The translations under genes were made by a program, and so were the position numbers. A stretch of DNA of 64,000 nt from Alphaproteobacteria bacterium (GTDB lineage Bacteria; Pseudomonadota; Alphaproteobacteria; Paracaedibacterales; CAITNM01), in assembly GCA_021298215.1 (NCBI GenBank), contig JAJTEE010000003.1, positions 142,764-206,763 on the forward strand. Direction: 5' to 3'. Of the stretch, positions 1 to 8,404 are shown piece by piece. The notes beneath the pieces are model-generated. The model was not told the origin of the DNA. It saw only the letters and a list, made by a program, of their open reading frames with translations, and searched no databases. Numbering within the stretch: the first letter of the stretch is position 1; every line of letters begins with the position of its first letter.

Positions 1-1115
1 GTTTCAAAGAAACTATTAAGGTAAGCTAGGAAATGAACTTGTTCACTTTTTTCGTCGTTAGCGTTGATCGTATTAATAAGCTTTACTTTTGCTTCTGTTA
101 AAGTGCCTGTTTTATCTGTGCATAAAATATTCATGCCGCCTAAGTCGTGAATAGCAGAAAGACGTTTAACAATAACGTGCTTTTTGGCCATTTTTTTAGC
201 TCCTCTTGCCAGCGCTACAGACATAACCATGGGCAAAAATTCGGGTGTCATACCAACCGCTAAAGCAAGACTAAATAAAACGGTTTCTAGCCATGAACGA
301 TGAAAATAAAAATTTACCATCAGCACAAAAAAAACCAAAAAAATGGTTATTTTCATCAAAAGTAACCCCAATTTTCTTGTCGCAATTTCAAAAGATGAAG
401 GAGAATGATCTTCTTTTAAAGGCTCAGATATCTTATTGATATAAGTTTTATAGCCGGTGGCACAAACCACCATACGTGCTTCACCGCTAACAACAGATGT
501 CCCCATGAAAACGCTGTTAACAGCGTTTTCCAGATTTATTGTCGAAGGAACTAGTGAAGTAGTAGATAAATCAAAAGCATTTTTCTCAACAGGAAAGCTT
601 TCTCCCGTTAATATTGCCTGATTAACGAATAAATGATTTTCCCAGAACAACCTTCCATCTGCTGGAACCATATCTCCAGCTTTTAAATATACTATGTCAC
701 CAGGTACGAGATTTTTGTTTTTTATAATATTAATAGTGTTATCTCGTAAGACTTTTGTCTTCAGCGAGATAGATTCTTGTAGTTTTTTGACAGCTTGATT
801 TGATGAGTATTCTTGAAAGAAATCAAGTGAGATACCCAAGCTGATAATAATAATGATAATAAGGCAATCCCATTTTTGATCTAAAACAAAAGCAATAAAA
901 CAGATAATCAAAAGCAAAATAACTAATGGATTTTTAAATCGACGCAATAAAAGGTGAGCGATGGTTGTTTTTTTTTCGATCTGTAAGGTATTCTTTCCAA
1001 CAATTTTTAAACGCTTAAGAGCTGCTGTTTGAGCTAATCCTGTTGTGCTGGTTTCTAACTTTTTTAAAATTTCTGAAAGGGATGAATTCCAAAAATCAGG
1101 AGAAACAGATTGCAT
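1..1115 (-). CDS. Magnesium-translocating P-type ATPase (MgtA/MgtB type), 3' part outside window
   Basis: This would import Mg2+ across the inner membrane using ATP. About 371 N-terminal residues are visible; the rest lies beyond base 1. They contain a first pair of membrane segments, the actuator loop with LVPGDI and TGESFPVEK, a second membrane pair containing TPEFLPM, and the phosphorylation motif DKTGT with its Asp near residue 334. The TPE-x-LPM segment followed by VKRLSAIHDLGGMNILC is typical of type IIIB (MgtA) pumps rather than Ca2+ or heavy-metal ATPases. The ATG at 1115 is preceded by a strong GGAGGAAAGAAGG ribosome site. It follows hsp20 by 42 bases on the same strand, so the two are probably co-transcribed. 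Family is clear; ion specificity is by family only. Confidence 0.88.
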   Translation of the reverse strand, partial: MQSVSPDFWNSSLSEILKKLETSTTGLAQTAALKRLKIVGKNTLQIEKKTTIAHLLLRRFKNPLVILLLIICFIAFVLDQKWDCLIIIIIISLGISLDFFQEYSSNQAVKKLQESISLKTKVLRDNTINIIKNKNLVPGDIVYLKAGDMVPADGRLFWENHLFVNQAILTGESFPVEKNAFDLSTTSLVPSTINLENAVNSVFMGTSVVSGEARMVVCATGYKTYINKISEPLKEDHSPSSFEIATRKLGLLLMKITIFLVFFVLMVNFYFHRSWLETVLFSLALAVGMTPEFLPMVMSVALARGAKKMAKKHVIVKRLSAIHDLGGMNILCTDKTGTLTEAKVKLINTINANDEKSEQVHFLAYLNSFFE

Positions 1116-1157
1116 AAAAAACCTTCTTTCCTCCTGATTTTATTCAAGCTAAATTGT

Positions 1158-1640
1158 TTATTGGCCTTTATGAACAGTAACTTTTTTTATTTTTTCTTTA
1201 TTTTCTGCGGTTTTAGCGATATATATTTTTAAAATCCCATTTTTGATCTTAGCGTCAATATCTTCCACATTGGCATCATAAGGTAAGGTAATACTTCTTC
1301 CAAATGATCCTTGAATGCACTCTCTAAGGTGATAGTTCTCTTTATCTTCTTTTTTTTCACTGCTTTTTGTTGCATAGATATGCAGTTCATTATTAGCAAT
1401 GGAAACATCAACATCTTTCTCTTCAACACCAGGGAGCTCGGCTGTTATTTCATACTGTTTTTCTTTTTCTTTAATATTAATACTAGGTGTTAAAAACTCG
1501 TTATCTATTATATTCAATGGAAATCTATCTCTGAAATTTTCGAAAATACGGTTGATCTCATTATGAAGGCTTAAGAAAGAATCTTTGTTGTGTGGCTGGG
1601 GTAAATTTTTCCAAAAAGGTGTTAGCCAATTCTTCTTCAT
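1158..1640 (-). CDS. Small heat shock protein, Hsp20/alpha-crystallin family
   Basis: This is an ATP-independent holdase that binds unfolding proteins. The 160-residue product has an alpha-crystallin domain over roughly residues 50-150, with ELPGVEEKDVDVSI, a GSFGRSITLP strand and the closing KNGILKIYIAK segment typical of class A bacterial Hsp20. The ATG at 1640 was chosen because GAAGGAGGAG lies just upstream; the upstream in-frame TTG at 1703 lacks such a site. It is the first gene of a leftward pair with the Mg2+ P-type ATPase. A perfect 8-bp inverted repeat lies in its leader at 1675-1703. Pairing a chaperone with a Mg2+ pump suggests joint stress control, which is inference. Confidence 0.93.
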   Translation of the reverse strand: MKKNWLTPFWKNLPQPHNKDSFLSLHNEINRIFENFRDRFPLNIIDNEFLTPSINIKEKEKQYEITAELPGVEEKDVDVSIANNELHIYATKSSEKKEDKENYHLRECIQGSFGRSITLPYDANVEDIDAKIKNGILKIYIAKTAENKEKIKKVTVHKGQ

Positions 1641-1674
1641 ATTCTCCTCCTTCTTTTTCTCAGATTTGAACATT

Positions 1675-1703
1675 TTGATCTGCAAAAAATCAACACAGAT
1701 CAA
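1675..1703 (-). promoter_or_regulatory. Inverted repeat in the hsp20 5' leader
   Basis: Arms TTGATCTG (1675-1682) and CAGATCAA (1696-1703) are perfect complements around a 13-base spacer, 35 bases upstream of the hsp20 start. The hairpin does not cover the ribosome site, so it does not look like a classical ROSE thermometer. It could be an operator or a leader hairpin. Confidence 0.4.
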
Positions 1704-1730
1704 CTTTCTTATAACTTACATCAAAATAAA

Positions 1731-1758
1731 AATCTAGTTTTAAGAATACGCGCTTCAA
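1731..1758 (-). promoter_or_regulatory. Possible promoter for hsp20
   Basis: On the minus strand TTGAAG (1753-1758) and TAGATT (1731-1736) are separated by 16 bases, upstream of hsp20. The -35 lies in CTTGAAG, which resembles a heat-shock sigma -35, but no CCCCAT-like -10 follows, so the sigma factor cannot be assigned. Confidence 0.3.
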
Positions 1759-1851
1759 GAAGGTTATTGCCAATTTAAATATCATGCCCCCCTCTTGCAT
1801 TTACGCGTAATTACGATAGGGTAGAATCAAATTTTCTAACATTTTATTTTC

Positions 1852-4524
1852 ATGACGTTGCATCTTGTTGATGGTTCTGGTTACATCTTTCGTGCTTATT
1901 ACGCATTACCCCCTTTAACAAGTCCCAAAGGAGTACCAGTTGGCGCTGTGTATGGGTTTTGCAATATGCTGTATCGCCTTATTGAAAAAGTTGATAGCAA
2001 TAGGTTGCTGGTCATTTTTGATGCAGGACGTAAAACGTTTCGTCAAGACATTTATCCTGACTATAAAGCGCACCGACCGCCACCACCAGATGATTTGATT
2101 CCTCAGTTCTCTCTTATACGTGAAGCATGCGAGGCCTTTGGTGTGCCATCGGTTGAACTGCCTGGTTTTGAGGCGGATGATCTCATTGCATCTTATGCGA
2201 AAACAACCGTTGAAAGGGGCGATAAGGCCCAGATTATTTCAGCTGATAAAGATCTCATGCAGCTGCTACGGCCAGGCATTACGATGTGGGATCCTATCAA
2301 AAATAGGACTATTGATGATAAAATTGTTTTTGAAAAATTTGGTGTGACGCCAGATAAAGTTATTGATGTGCAGGCCCTTTGTGGTGATAGCAGTGATAAT
2401 ATTCCTGGCGTTCCAGGATTTGGGCCGAAAACATCAGCTGAATTAATCCAAGCGTTCGGAAGCTTAGAGAATCTTCTAGAAAATATTACCGAAGTTAAAC
2501 AACCAAGACGTCGTGATCTTTTAACACAGCATGCTGAATTAGCGCGTATTTCAAAACGTTTGGTAACGCTTGATGATAGTGCACCACTCCCTGTTGCCTA
2601 TGGAGAAATAGCTCCTGTTGTTGCCGATTTTGAAAAACGAGATTCGTTCTTAAAAGATCTTGGCTTTTTAAGTTTGATGAAACGTTTACAAATGGCTGAT
2701 AGCAACACAAGTAGCAAAGCAGCAGAGTATGTCTGTGTCACAAATGTTGATGTGCTAAGGCAATGGGTAAACGAAGCACAAGGTGCTGGAAAAATTGTCA
2801 TTGATTGTGAAACAACCTCGCTTAATGCTATGCAGGCAAAGCTTGTTGGCATAGCGCTGGGGTTGCCAAGCCTTAATGGCTATAGAGCAGCATACCTTCC
2901 TCTTGCTCATCAAGAAGGCACCCAGCAGATTTCTTTGGATGTTGCAAGAAATGTATTGCAACCACTTTTTGCAAACCCTGCAATCATGAAAATTGGCCAT
3001 AACCTTAAATATGATTTGCTCGTTTTACGTCAGCATGGATTTGAGGTGGCAACCGTTGATGACACGATGCTGATGTCCTATGCCTTGCATGCTGGGGAGC
3101 ATGGTCACTCGATGGATGAGTTAGCTCTTAAATACCTGGATAGGACAACAATTACTTTTGCTGAAGTGGCAGGAAAAGGCAAAGCGCAGAAAACTTTTGA
3201 TATGGTAAGTATTCCAGACGCCACAAAATATGCTGCTGAAGATGCTGAAATCACCGGTCTTTTGTGTAATCACTTCAAGCCAGAGCTAAGCACAAACCAG
3301 GTGAGTAGCGTTTACGAATTAACGGAAAAACCACTTATCCCCGTGATTGTTTCCATGGAAGAAGCAGGTATTTGTGTTGATACAAATCAACTGCAGCACT
3401 TAGGACAGGATTTCTCGGCGCGTTTAGCAAGTCTAACCCAAGAAATTTATGCTTTGGCTGGTTGTGAATTTAATATTGCATCGCCTTCGCAACTGGGAGA
3501 AATTCTCTATGAAAAACATCAAATGCCAGGCGGTAAAAAAACTAAAACAGGAAGCTACAGTACTGATGTAGATGTGTTGGAAAAGCTGGTGATGCAAGGA
3601 TTTGATCTTCCTAAAAAAGTGCTGGAATGGCGTGCGTTAGCAAAATTAAATTCTACCTATGTCGAAGGTCTTTTAAGCGCCATTAATCCAACAACAGGGC
3701 GTGTGCATACTAGCTATTCGATGGTTGGTGCTGCAACAGGGAGGTTATCATCGTCTGATCCCAATTTACAAAATATTCCCATCAAAAGCGAAGACGGACG
3801 AAAAATTCGCCAGGCCTTTATTGCAAAGCCAGGTCATAAGCTTGTGAGTCTTGATTACTCACAAATTGAGCTGCGTCTTCTTGCTCACTTCGCGGATGTT
3901 CCAACCTTGCAAGATGCCTTTTTAAAAGGCGAAGATATTCATACGCGTACCGCTTGTGATGTATTTGGCGTAACGCCGGATCAAGTGGATGCAGGTCTTC
4001 GTAGACGCGCAAAGACGATAAATTTTGGCATTATTTATGGTATTAGTGCGTTTGGACTTGCCAAACAGCTTAGCGTTTCTAATCAAGAAGCAAGTCAAAT
4101 GATTAATGCGTACTTTGAGCGTTATCCCGGTATCGATGTATACATTAGAAGCAGCCAGCGTCAAGCGCGAGAGCAAGGCTTTGTGACAACACTTATGGGG
4201 CGTAAGGTCCACACAGTAGGAATTTTGGACAAGAATGGAATGGTGCGCCAATTTGCAGAGCGCCAGGCAACGAATGCGCCTTTACAAGGTAGTAATGCAG
4301 ATATCATTAAGCGTGCCATGATAAAAATTCATAATTTTTTGAAGTTCCACCAAACAAAGCTATTGTTACAAGTTCATGATGAATTAGTGTTTGAAGTGCC
4401 TGAAAATGAGCAAGAACAAGTTGTGCCAAAGCTCAAAGGGATCATGGAAAATATTGTTCAATTAAAAGTTCCATTGGTGGTGGGCGTAGGCATGGGTGAT
4501 AATTGGGAGGCGGCACATGGGTAA
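1852..4524 (+). CDS. polA: DNA polymerase I
   Basis: PolA fills gaps, removes RNA primers and repairs DNA. The 890-residue protein has all three domains. The N-terminal 5'-3' exonuclease spans residues 1-270 (LVDGSGYIFRAYYALPPL, EADDLIASYA, CGDSSDNIPGVPGFGPK). The 3'-5' exonuclease covers about residues 295-480 and keeps the proofreading motifs: DCET (Exo I), GHNLKYD (Exo II) and YAAEDAE (Exo III). The polymerase domain has motif A LDYSQIELR, the finger helix RRRAKTINFGIIYG and motif C QVHDELVFEV. The ATG at 1852 is followed at once by the conserved N terminus. Its 3' end overlaps the next gene by 8 bases, so the two are translationally coupled. Confidence 0.98.
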   Translation: MTLHLVDGSGYIFRAYYALPPLTSPKGVPVGAVYGFCNMLYRLIEKVDSNRLLVIFDAGRKTFRQDIYPDYKAHRPPPPDDLIPQFSLIREACEAFGVPSVELPGFEADDLIASYAKTTVERGDKAQIISADKDLMQLLRPGITMWDPIKNRTIDDKIVFEKFGVTPDKVIDVQALCGDSSDNIPGVPGFGPKTSAELIQAFGSLENLLENITEVKQPRRRDLLTQHAELARISKRLVTLDDSAPLPVAYGEIAPVVADFEKRDSFLKDLGFLSLMKRLQMADSNTSSKAAEYVCVTNVDVLRQWVNEAQGAGKIVIDCETTSLNAMQAKLVGIALGLPSLNGYRAAYLPLAHQEGTQQISLDVARNVLQPLFANPAIMKIGHNLKYDLLVLRQHGFEVATVDDTMLMSYALHAGEHGHSMDELALKYLDRTTITFAEVAGKGKAQKTFDMVSIPDATKYAAEDAEITGLLCNHFKPELSTNQVSSVYELTEKPLIPVIVSMEEAGICVDTNQLQHLGQDFSARLASLTQEIYALAGCEFNIASPSQLGEILYEKHQMPGGKKTKTGSYSTDVDVLEKLVMQGFDLPKKVLEWRALAKLNSTYVEGLLSAINPTTGRVHTSYSMVGAATGRLSSSDPNLQNIPIKSEDGRKIRQAFIAKPGHKLVSLDYSQIELRLLAHFADVPTLQDAFLKGEDIHTRTACDVFGVTPDQVDAGLRRRAKTINFGIIYGISAFGLAKQLSVSNQEASQMINAYFERYPGIDVYIRSSQRQAREQGFVTTLMGRKVHTVGILDKNGMVRQFAERQATNAPLQGSNADIIKRAMIKIHNFLKFHQTKLLLQVHDELVFEVPENEQEQVVPKLKGIMENIVQLKVPLVVGVGMGDNWEAAHG

Positions 4525-5239
4525 AATAGTGCTTAAAAATCTACTTTTTATTTTGCTCATTATTCCTTGTTTTACCAAGGAATCTCACAAGAAAGAACCT
4601 TTATACACTTTTAAAGACCCGCCAACACAATACGTTGGCTTTAAGAATAAAGCAGGAAAGATCATAATCCCTGCTATTTATAAGAGTGTGTATACAAGTT
4701 CTAAAGGACCATTTTTTTCTCCGACAACAAAGGGATTTCAGTGGGCTTTTGAAAATATAACGCTGGTCAGTAAAGATGGGTGCTATTGGTGGATTGATCG
4801 CACCGGAAAAATTTTATATGAATCTTTTTTCTTCGATAATGGGCCGGATTATTTTCACCAAGGATTATCAAGAATTATAGAAAACGAGAAATTTGGTTTT
4901 ATCAATCAGCATGGTGTGGCCACAGTGAAGCCGCAGTATGATTTTGCTTCTCCCTTTTTTCTTATTAATTATGAAGGGAAGATAGATTTCGCAGCAGCGC
5001 AAGGTATGGAAGATAAAGGTGGGTATGCCTATGTTGCACAGGGCTGTTGGTATTCTTATCCTGCTTATACAAAATTTCCAATTGCGCATCGTCGGGTGCC
5101 ACCTGATGTCTATCCTGAAATTGTAGGGGGTAAATGGGGAGTGATTTCTACTAAAGGTGAAATAGTAGTAGAACTTACACATGATTCCTCCGAAGCAGCT
5201 TTTGATGTCTTGAAAGATGTTGTTAAGAAGAAGGTATAG
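4517..5239 (+). CDS. WG (KWG) repeat-containing secreted protein
   Basis: Function is unknown. The 240-residue product starts with a signal peptide (residues 1 to about 20, a Lys followed by a LLFILLIIP core). It then carries several WG-type repeats, each a short beta motif of the form aromatic-G-x-I-x-x-x-G-x-I-V: VGFKNKAGKIIIP, WWIDRTGKIL, FGFINQHGVATVKPQYD and WGVISTKGEIVVE. Such repeats are often found in exported or surface proteins and are thought to bind partners. The ATG at 4517 has GGGAGG seven bases upstream and gives a proper signal peptide; an upstream in-frame GTG at 4496 would bury it. It overlaps the end of polA by 8 bases and ends 15 bases before hemW. Confidence 0.8.
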   Translation: MGKIVLKNLLFILLIIPCFTKESHKKEPLYTFKDPPTQYVGFKNKAGKIIIPAIYKSVYTSSKGPFFSPTTKGFQWAFENITLVSKDGCYWWIDRTGKILYESFFFDNGPDYFHQGLSRIIENEKFGFINQHGVATVKPQYDFASPFFLINYEGKIDFAAAQGMEDKGGYAYVAQGCWYSYPAYTKFPIAHRRVPPDVYPEIVGGKWGVISTKGEIVVELTHDSSEAAFDVLKDVVKKKV

Positions 5240-5254
5240 AGGTTGTAATATTTA

Positions 5255-6358
5255 ATGACCCCCATCTCCCTCTATATCCACTGGCCATTTTGTCTGTCCA
5301 AGTGCCCATATTGTGATTTCAATAGTCATGTTCGTGAATCTTATCAAGAGGCTGAGTGGCAGCAGGCGTTATGCGAAGAACTTCGGCGCATTCATGCGTT
5401 GATTGGTCCAAGACAACTCGTCACCATTTTCTTTGGTGGCGGTACCCCTTCACTCATGCAGCCAAAAACTGTGGAAGCAATTATTAAGGAAGCGACGCAA
5501 CTATGGCAAACGTCCTCTAATCTTGAAGTAACTCTTGAGGCAAATCCTAATAGTGTAGAGGTTGAAAAATTCCAACAACTTGCAAGTGCAGGCGTGAATC
5601 GCATCTCCATTGGTGTGCAGTCTGTGCGTGCTGAACGTCTCAAAAATTTAGGTCGCAAACACAGCGTCGAAGAAGCAATTCGTGCTATTCACACAGCGCA
5701 GTCTATTTTTAAGCGTGTTAGTTTTGATCTCATTTACGCAACACCTAATCAAAGCTTGGCAGAATGGGAGCAGGAACTAGAAGAAGCACTGCAATTTGGT
5801 ACCGAGCATTTATCTTTATACCAACTCACCATTGAACCTAACACTGCATTTGAACGTCTTCATGCGCAAGGCGAATTAATTCTGCCAGTTGATGATCTCG
5901 CTGCTGATATGTATGAGTTAACTAATGCAAAATGTGCAGCAAATGGCTTACATGCTTACGAAGTTTCAAACTATGCGAAATTAGGTGCTGAATGCCAGCA
6001 TAACTTAACCTATTGGCGCTATGGCGAGTACATAGGGGTGGGGCCAGGAGCTCACGGGCGATTGATAATGGATGGCAAACGTTTTGCTACTAAACAATAC
6101 CGCACACCAGAGCGCTGGCTTAAAGAATCTATTCGCGATGAAGAGTGCTTGGAATTATCTGCTAATGAACAAGAGCAAGAACGAGTACTCATGGGGCTAC
6201 GTACAACAGAAGGCATCTCTTGGCAAAAACCAATTTCATCTAAAATTCAAACGCTGATTGATGGGGAATTTTTATTGAACAAAGATAAGAGGCTCATAGC
6301 AACTCCAAAAGGCCGATTAAGCCTACAAGCCGTTTTGCGATTTGGATTTGGCGAATAG
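5255..6358 (+). CDS. hemW: Radical SAM heme chaperone HemW
   Basis: HemW is a radical-SAM-fold protein, related to coproporphyrinogen dehydrogenase HemN, that is thought to deliver heme to respiratory enzymes. The 367-residue protein has the cluster motif CLSKCPYCDF near residue 13, in the C-x3-C-x2-C-x-F form that separates HemW from HemN (which has C-x3-C-x2-C-x-C). Other landmarks are FFGGGTPSLM, the SAM-contact strand ANPNSVE, GVNRISIGVQS and the family signature QHNLTYWR. The C-terminal HemN_C domain is present. It follows the WG-repeat gene closely. Assignment to HemW is firm by motif. Confidence 0.95.
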   Translation: MTPISLYIHWPFCLSKCPYCDFNSHVRESYQEAEWQQALCEELRRIHALIGPRQLVTIFFGGGTPSLMQPKTVEAIIKEATQLWQTSSNLEVTLEANPNSVEVEKFQQLASAGVNRISIGVQSVRAERLKNLGRKHSVEEAIRAIHTAQSIFKRVSFDLIYATPNQSLAEWEQELEEALQFGTEHLSLYQLTIEPNTAFERLHAQGELILPVDDLAADMYELTNAKCAANGLHAYEVSNYAKLGAECQHNLTYWRYGEYIGVGPGAHGRLIMDGKRFATKQYRTPERWLKESIRDEECLELSANEQEQERVLMGLRTTEGISWQKPISSKIQTLIDGEFLLNKDKRLIATPKGRLSLQAVLRFGFGE

Positions 6359-6368
6359 AAAATCTATT

Positions 6369-6442
6369 TGGCTGGGGGACCTGGATTCGAACCAGAGTTG
6401 CCCGGTCCAGAGCCGGGAGTTCTACCGCTAAACTATCCCCCA
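6369..6442 (-). tRNA. tRNA-Gln (anticodon CTG)
   Basis: The minus strand folds into a full cloverleaf. The acceptor stem is TGGGGGA/TCCCCCA, starting with the U1-A72 pair typical of tRNA-Gln. The anticodon arm is CCCGG-CTCTGGA-CCGGG giving anticodon CTG, and the T loop is GGTTCGAATCC. Discriminator G and the 3' CCA are encoded. It lies opposite to and between hemW and ppx. Confidence 0.97.
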
Positions 6443-6522
6443 GCAGTACATATTCTTACTATCATATTATGGTGATAGAGTGTAAGATATAAAAAAAAGT
6501 AAATATAAAAAGAAATGTATAA

Positions 6523-7614
6523 ATGTCTGGGTATGATGTTCAAAAACAACACCACGAGGAGTTTCGACCGCTAGAATGTGATGGCCATCACCCGATCATT
6601 GCGGCGATTGATCTAGGCACTAATTCTTGTCGCTTATTGGTTGCGCGCGTAAATGTTGCCGGTGTTCGCACGAATTATTTTAGAAGTCGCCCAAAACCAG
6701 TTTCATGGAAGGTTATTGATTCTTTTGCAAAGGTTGTACGCCTTGGTGAGGGATTGCATAGCAATGGTGAATTATCTGAAGATGCGATGGATCGTGCAAT
6801 GGAGGCTCTTTCTGTTTGTCGAAAAAAATTAGATCGTTATCATCTGCATAGCTTGCGTGTCGTTGCTACAGAAGCTTGTAGGCGTGCCAGTAATAACCAT
6901 GTGTTGGTTGATCGGGCCAAAAAAGAATTAGATTTTGACATTGAAATTATTAATGCGGAAGAAGAAGCAAGCCTTGCTCTCAAGGGCTGTTCGGCAATGC
7001 TGAACCCACATATACCTTATGGAATTGTTTTTGATATAGGCGGGGGAAGCACTGAGGTTATTCTTGTTAAACTCAAGAAGAGTTCAAAACGTCAACCAGG
7101 CTATGCAGTGCCGTTTGATGAAATTGATTCAATTTCAGTGCCTTATGGAGTGGTTACAACTACCGAAGCTGTTGGTATGCCTTTAGAAACTGAAGAATCC
7201 CATAAATTTTTACAAGGTAAAATTTTTGAAAGATTAGGCGGCTTTGTTGAGCGAAATAATATTAAGAAGCTTATAGAAAAAGAAGAATTACAAATTACCG
7301 GAAGCTCAGGAACGGTGACAACTCTAGCGGCCCTTCATTTAGGGCTTGAGCATTATGATCGACGTGTTATTGATGGAATGTCTATTTTGTATTCCGATTT
7401 ATATAATGTGATAAGTCGTATTTTAAAAATGACGCGCGAAGAGCGTCTTGATCAATCAAACATTGGATTTAGCAGAGCCGACTATGTGTTAACCGGCTCA
7501 AATATCTTGAAAGCGATATGTGATGCTCTCCCCCTTAAAACAATGAAAATTGCAGATCGCGGTGTACGAGAGGGAATTCTTATCGATTTAATGTTAGAAG
7601 TGATCAAGGTGTAA
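6523..7614 (+). CDS. ppx: Ppx/GppA family exopolyphosphatase
   Basis: This family removes terminal phosphate from polyphosphate and/or converts pppGpp to ppGpp, linking it to the stringent response. The 363-residue protein has the ASKHA phosphate-1 motif AAIDLGTNSCRLLVA (about residues 27-42), the phosphate-2 motif VFDIGGGSTEVILV, and the SGTVTTLAALHLGL segment. It corresponds to the short, two-domain form without the C-terminal HD extension of E. coli Ppx. It starts the run ppx-dapF-recJ-dapD-dapE, with only one base before dapF. Whether polyphosphate or pppGpp is the main substrate cannot be read from the sequence. Confidence 0.9.
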   Translation: MSGYDVQKQHHEEFRPLECDGHHPIIAAIDLGTNSCRLLVARVNVAGVRTNYFRSRPKPVSWKVIDSFAKVVRLGEGLHSNGELSEDAMDRAMEALSVCRKKLDRYHLHSLRVVATEACRRASNNHVLVDRAKKELDFDIEIINAEEEASLALKGCSAMLNPHIPYGIVFDIGGGSTEVILVKLKKSSKRQPGYAVPFDEIDSISVPYGVVTTTEAVGMPLETEESHKFLQGKIFERLGGFVERNNIKKLIEKEELQITGSSGTVTTLAALHLGLEHYDRRVIDGMSILYSDLYNVISRILKMTREERLDQSNIGFSRADYVLTGSNILKAICDALPLKTMKIADRGVREGILIDLMLEVIKV

Positions 7615-7615
7615 T

Positions 7616-8404
7616 ATGGAATTTATCAAAGCACAAGGTTTGGGAAATGATTTTGTTATGCTTGTTAATCCAGGCATTCCAGAGGACAATTTTAGCAATT
7701 TAAGTCGGCATTTAGCTGACCGTAGATACGGCATTGGCTGCGATCAGGTTGTTATTGCTCAAGAAAATAACGAGCAGATTCGCGTTCGTTTTTTTAATGC
7801 AGATGGTTCGGAAGCTGAAAGTTGTGGTAATGGCAGTCGCTGCATTGCAAAATACCTTATGGAAAAAAAACAGCAAGACTCTATTACTATTGAAACAATC
7901 GGCGGAATTTTAAATTGTCAGCAAGATGCTGATATGATTAAAGTTCAGATGCCAATACCGACCGTTAAAATACTTGATGGCCCAGAGTCACTAGGACATC
8001 TTTCTACGCCAGATGCTGTCGCTGTTCACGTTGGGAATCCACATTTAATTTGTTTTGTTGATGATGTTGATTTGGCGTCTCAATATGGTGCAGGGCTTGA
8101 AAATCATCCAGGTTTTCCGTTGCGTACAAATGTTGATTTTGTAAAAGTTATTGATTCAACACATTTGCAATTAAAAGTTTGGGAACGAGGAACAGGTATT
8201 ACGCCTGCTTGCGGTAGCGGTGCTTGCGCAACAGTTGTTGGCGCTTATGCGCATAAATTAGTCGAAAATAAAGTAAAAGTATCTCAAGAGGGTGGCGACT
8301 TATGGGTGCAATGGGATGAGAAAGAATTGTTTATGATCGGTCCTGCTTCTATTGTTTTTACTGGTAATCTTCCACAACATGATGCGCTCACTGAAAGGTT
8401 TTGA
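7616..8404 (+). CDS. dapF: Diaminopimelate epimerase
   Basis: DapF interconverts LL- and meso-diaminopimelate, the last step before meso-DAP enters peptidoglycan or lysine synthesis. The 262-residue protein has both catalytic cysteines in their signatures: ESCGNGSRC (Cys70) and the later ITPACGSGACATV. The N terminus KAQGLGNDFVML matches the family start directly. One base separates it from ppx, and its 3' end overlaps the likely recJ start. dapD and dapE lie downstream in the same run, so three DAP-pathway genes are clustered here. Confidence 0.97.
   Translation: MEFIKAQGLGNDFVMLVNPGIPEDNFSNLSRHLADRRYGIGCDQVVIAQENNEQIRVRFFNADGSEAESCGNGSRCIAKYLMEKKQQDSITIETIGGILNCQQDADMIKVQMPIPTVKILDGPESLGHLSTPDAVAVHVGNPHLICFVDDVDLASQYGAGLENHPGFPLRTNVDFVKVIDSTHLQLKVWERGTGITPACGSGACATVVGAYAHKLVENKVKVSQEGGDLWVQWDEKELFMIGPASIVFTGNLPQHDALTERF

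Noticed and set aside
1675..1703. ROSE-type RNA thermometer for hsp20
   Set aside because: The hairpin does not pair with the ribosome site, which is the defining feature.
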